NCBI GenBank assembly: GCA_964348685.1
Contig: CAYGDM010000068.1
Span: 1 to 5,777, forward strand
Length of the DNA stretch: 5,777 bases
DNA from: DALYDP01 sp964348685
GTDB taxonomy: Bacteria; Patescibacteriota; Gracilibacteria; Peribacterales; Peribacteraceae
Direction of reading: 5' to 3'
Shown here one piece after another: positions 5,334 to 5,777 of this stretch; position 1 is the stretch's first letter; each line of letters starts with the position of its first letter. The translations under genes were made by a program, and so were the position numbers. A model generated the notes under the pieces. That model saw only the letters and a list, made by a program, of their open reading frames with translations, ran no database searches and had not been told where the DNA came from.

Positions 5334-5765
5334 TCAAGCAGAATCTTCACCGCCAGTCCTCTTTTGTCGTAACCCGTTCAGTAGCTGCGTCATCTTCGCC
5401 CTGTACTCAGCTGACTCTTGTACATCCATACCCATGCGTTGCGCTTGGAGTTCGCGTGCTTTCGCTATCATTATTTGCTGTTCGTGCATGAATGCGAACA
5501 GCTCTTCCATCGTATCGATGCCTTCAATGACTCCCACGAAGAGCGACAGTTTTTCCAGATCCGCATACTCGAATTCTCCGTCGGGATCGGAAAGCAGTAA
5601 CGGCAATTCGGTTGTATCCAGGATGGTGGATGGCAGACCGGGTCCGTAGAAATATTCATCCTCCATCGAATACCAGACTTTGCATAAGGCGCGAAGCGCC
5701 ATGCTTACGACTTCTTTTGGCCACCGATTATGCATGCTGTCGGCCGATTCACTTCCTTCGGTCAT
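5334..5765 (-). CDS. Hypothetical protein, 143 residues
   Basis: I do not recognise this protein. It has no signal peptide or membrane segment and appears soluble and mainly helical. Residues about 14-36 (RWPKEVVSMALRALCKVWYS) are amphipathic, followed by an acidic aromatic stretch (EDEYFYGPGLP). A middle part is rich in Asp, Glu and Leu (LSDPDGEFEYADLEKLSLFVGVIEG has a hydrophobic core), and about 88-132 is a charged helix (EELFAFMHEQ, then AKARELQAQR) that may form a coiled coil. The ATG at 5763-5765 is chosen; Met11 is an alternative. Upstream, ATAATAAATTTA is AT-rich with no Shine-Dalgarno sequence. If the base beyond the window is T, TATAAT would end seven bases before the ATG, as in the kinase gene. 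GC is low, as in the kinase. It ends before a good terminator and is thus its own transcription unit. Confidence 0.7.
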   Translation of the reverse strand: MTEGSESADSMHNRWPKEVVSMALRALCKVWYSMEDEYFYGPGLPSTILDTTELPLLLSDPDGEFEYADLEKLSLFVGVIEGIDTMEELFAFMHEQQIMIAKARELQAQRMGMDVQESAEYRAKMTQLLNGLRQKRTGGEDSA

Positions 5766-5777
5766 TAAATTTATTAT

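Overview
The window is a compact, mostly GC-rich bacterial chromosomal segment with densely packed housekeeping genes. From left to right it holds the 3' part of a thioredoxin reductase gene (trxB); an imperfect hairpin made of CTAGGA-type units; a small basic protein that may be a divergent ribosomal protein bL33; a NUDIX hydrolase of the RppH/Ap4A type; recF; ruvC on the opposite strand; a large uncharacterised membrane-anchored protein; tRNA-Ile(GAT) with an encoded CCA; a cluster of short hairpins; and two lower-GC genes on the minus strand (a shikimate-kinase-like P-loop kinase and an unrecognised protein) separated by a clear intrinsic terminator.

The organism cannot be named from this sequence alone. 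TrxB, RecF and RuvC carry standard bacterial motifs. recF is not next to dnaN/gyrB and follows a NUDIX gene by 5 bases. Most starts lack a convincing Shine-Dalgarno sequence, and several -10 boxes lie so close to the start codon that transcripts would be leaderless or nearly so. A Patescibacteria/CPR-type genome would fit, but that is a low-confidence inference.

Layout: positions 1-1370 are plus-strand genes for redox, possibly translation, and nucleotide/RNA-cap hydrolysis. Positions 1376-2958 hold two recombination genes, recF (+) and ruvC (-), whose 3' ends overlap by 64 bases. The ruvC start is divided from the membrane-protein gene by a 70-base divergent region with a good sigma70-type promoter (TTGAGG-17-TATAAT). 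The tRNA at 4470 marks a composition boundary: hand counts of sample lines give about 62-73% GC to the left and about 43-52% to the right. The 145 bases after the tRNA are almost entirely inverted repeats, including a CCCTGAGC...GAAGGG palindrome.

No complete novel system is evident. The most worthwhile unknowns are the 451-residue membrane-anchored protein, the hairpin cluster that overlaps the tRNA CCA end, the apparent leaderless starts, and the change of composition at the tRNA.
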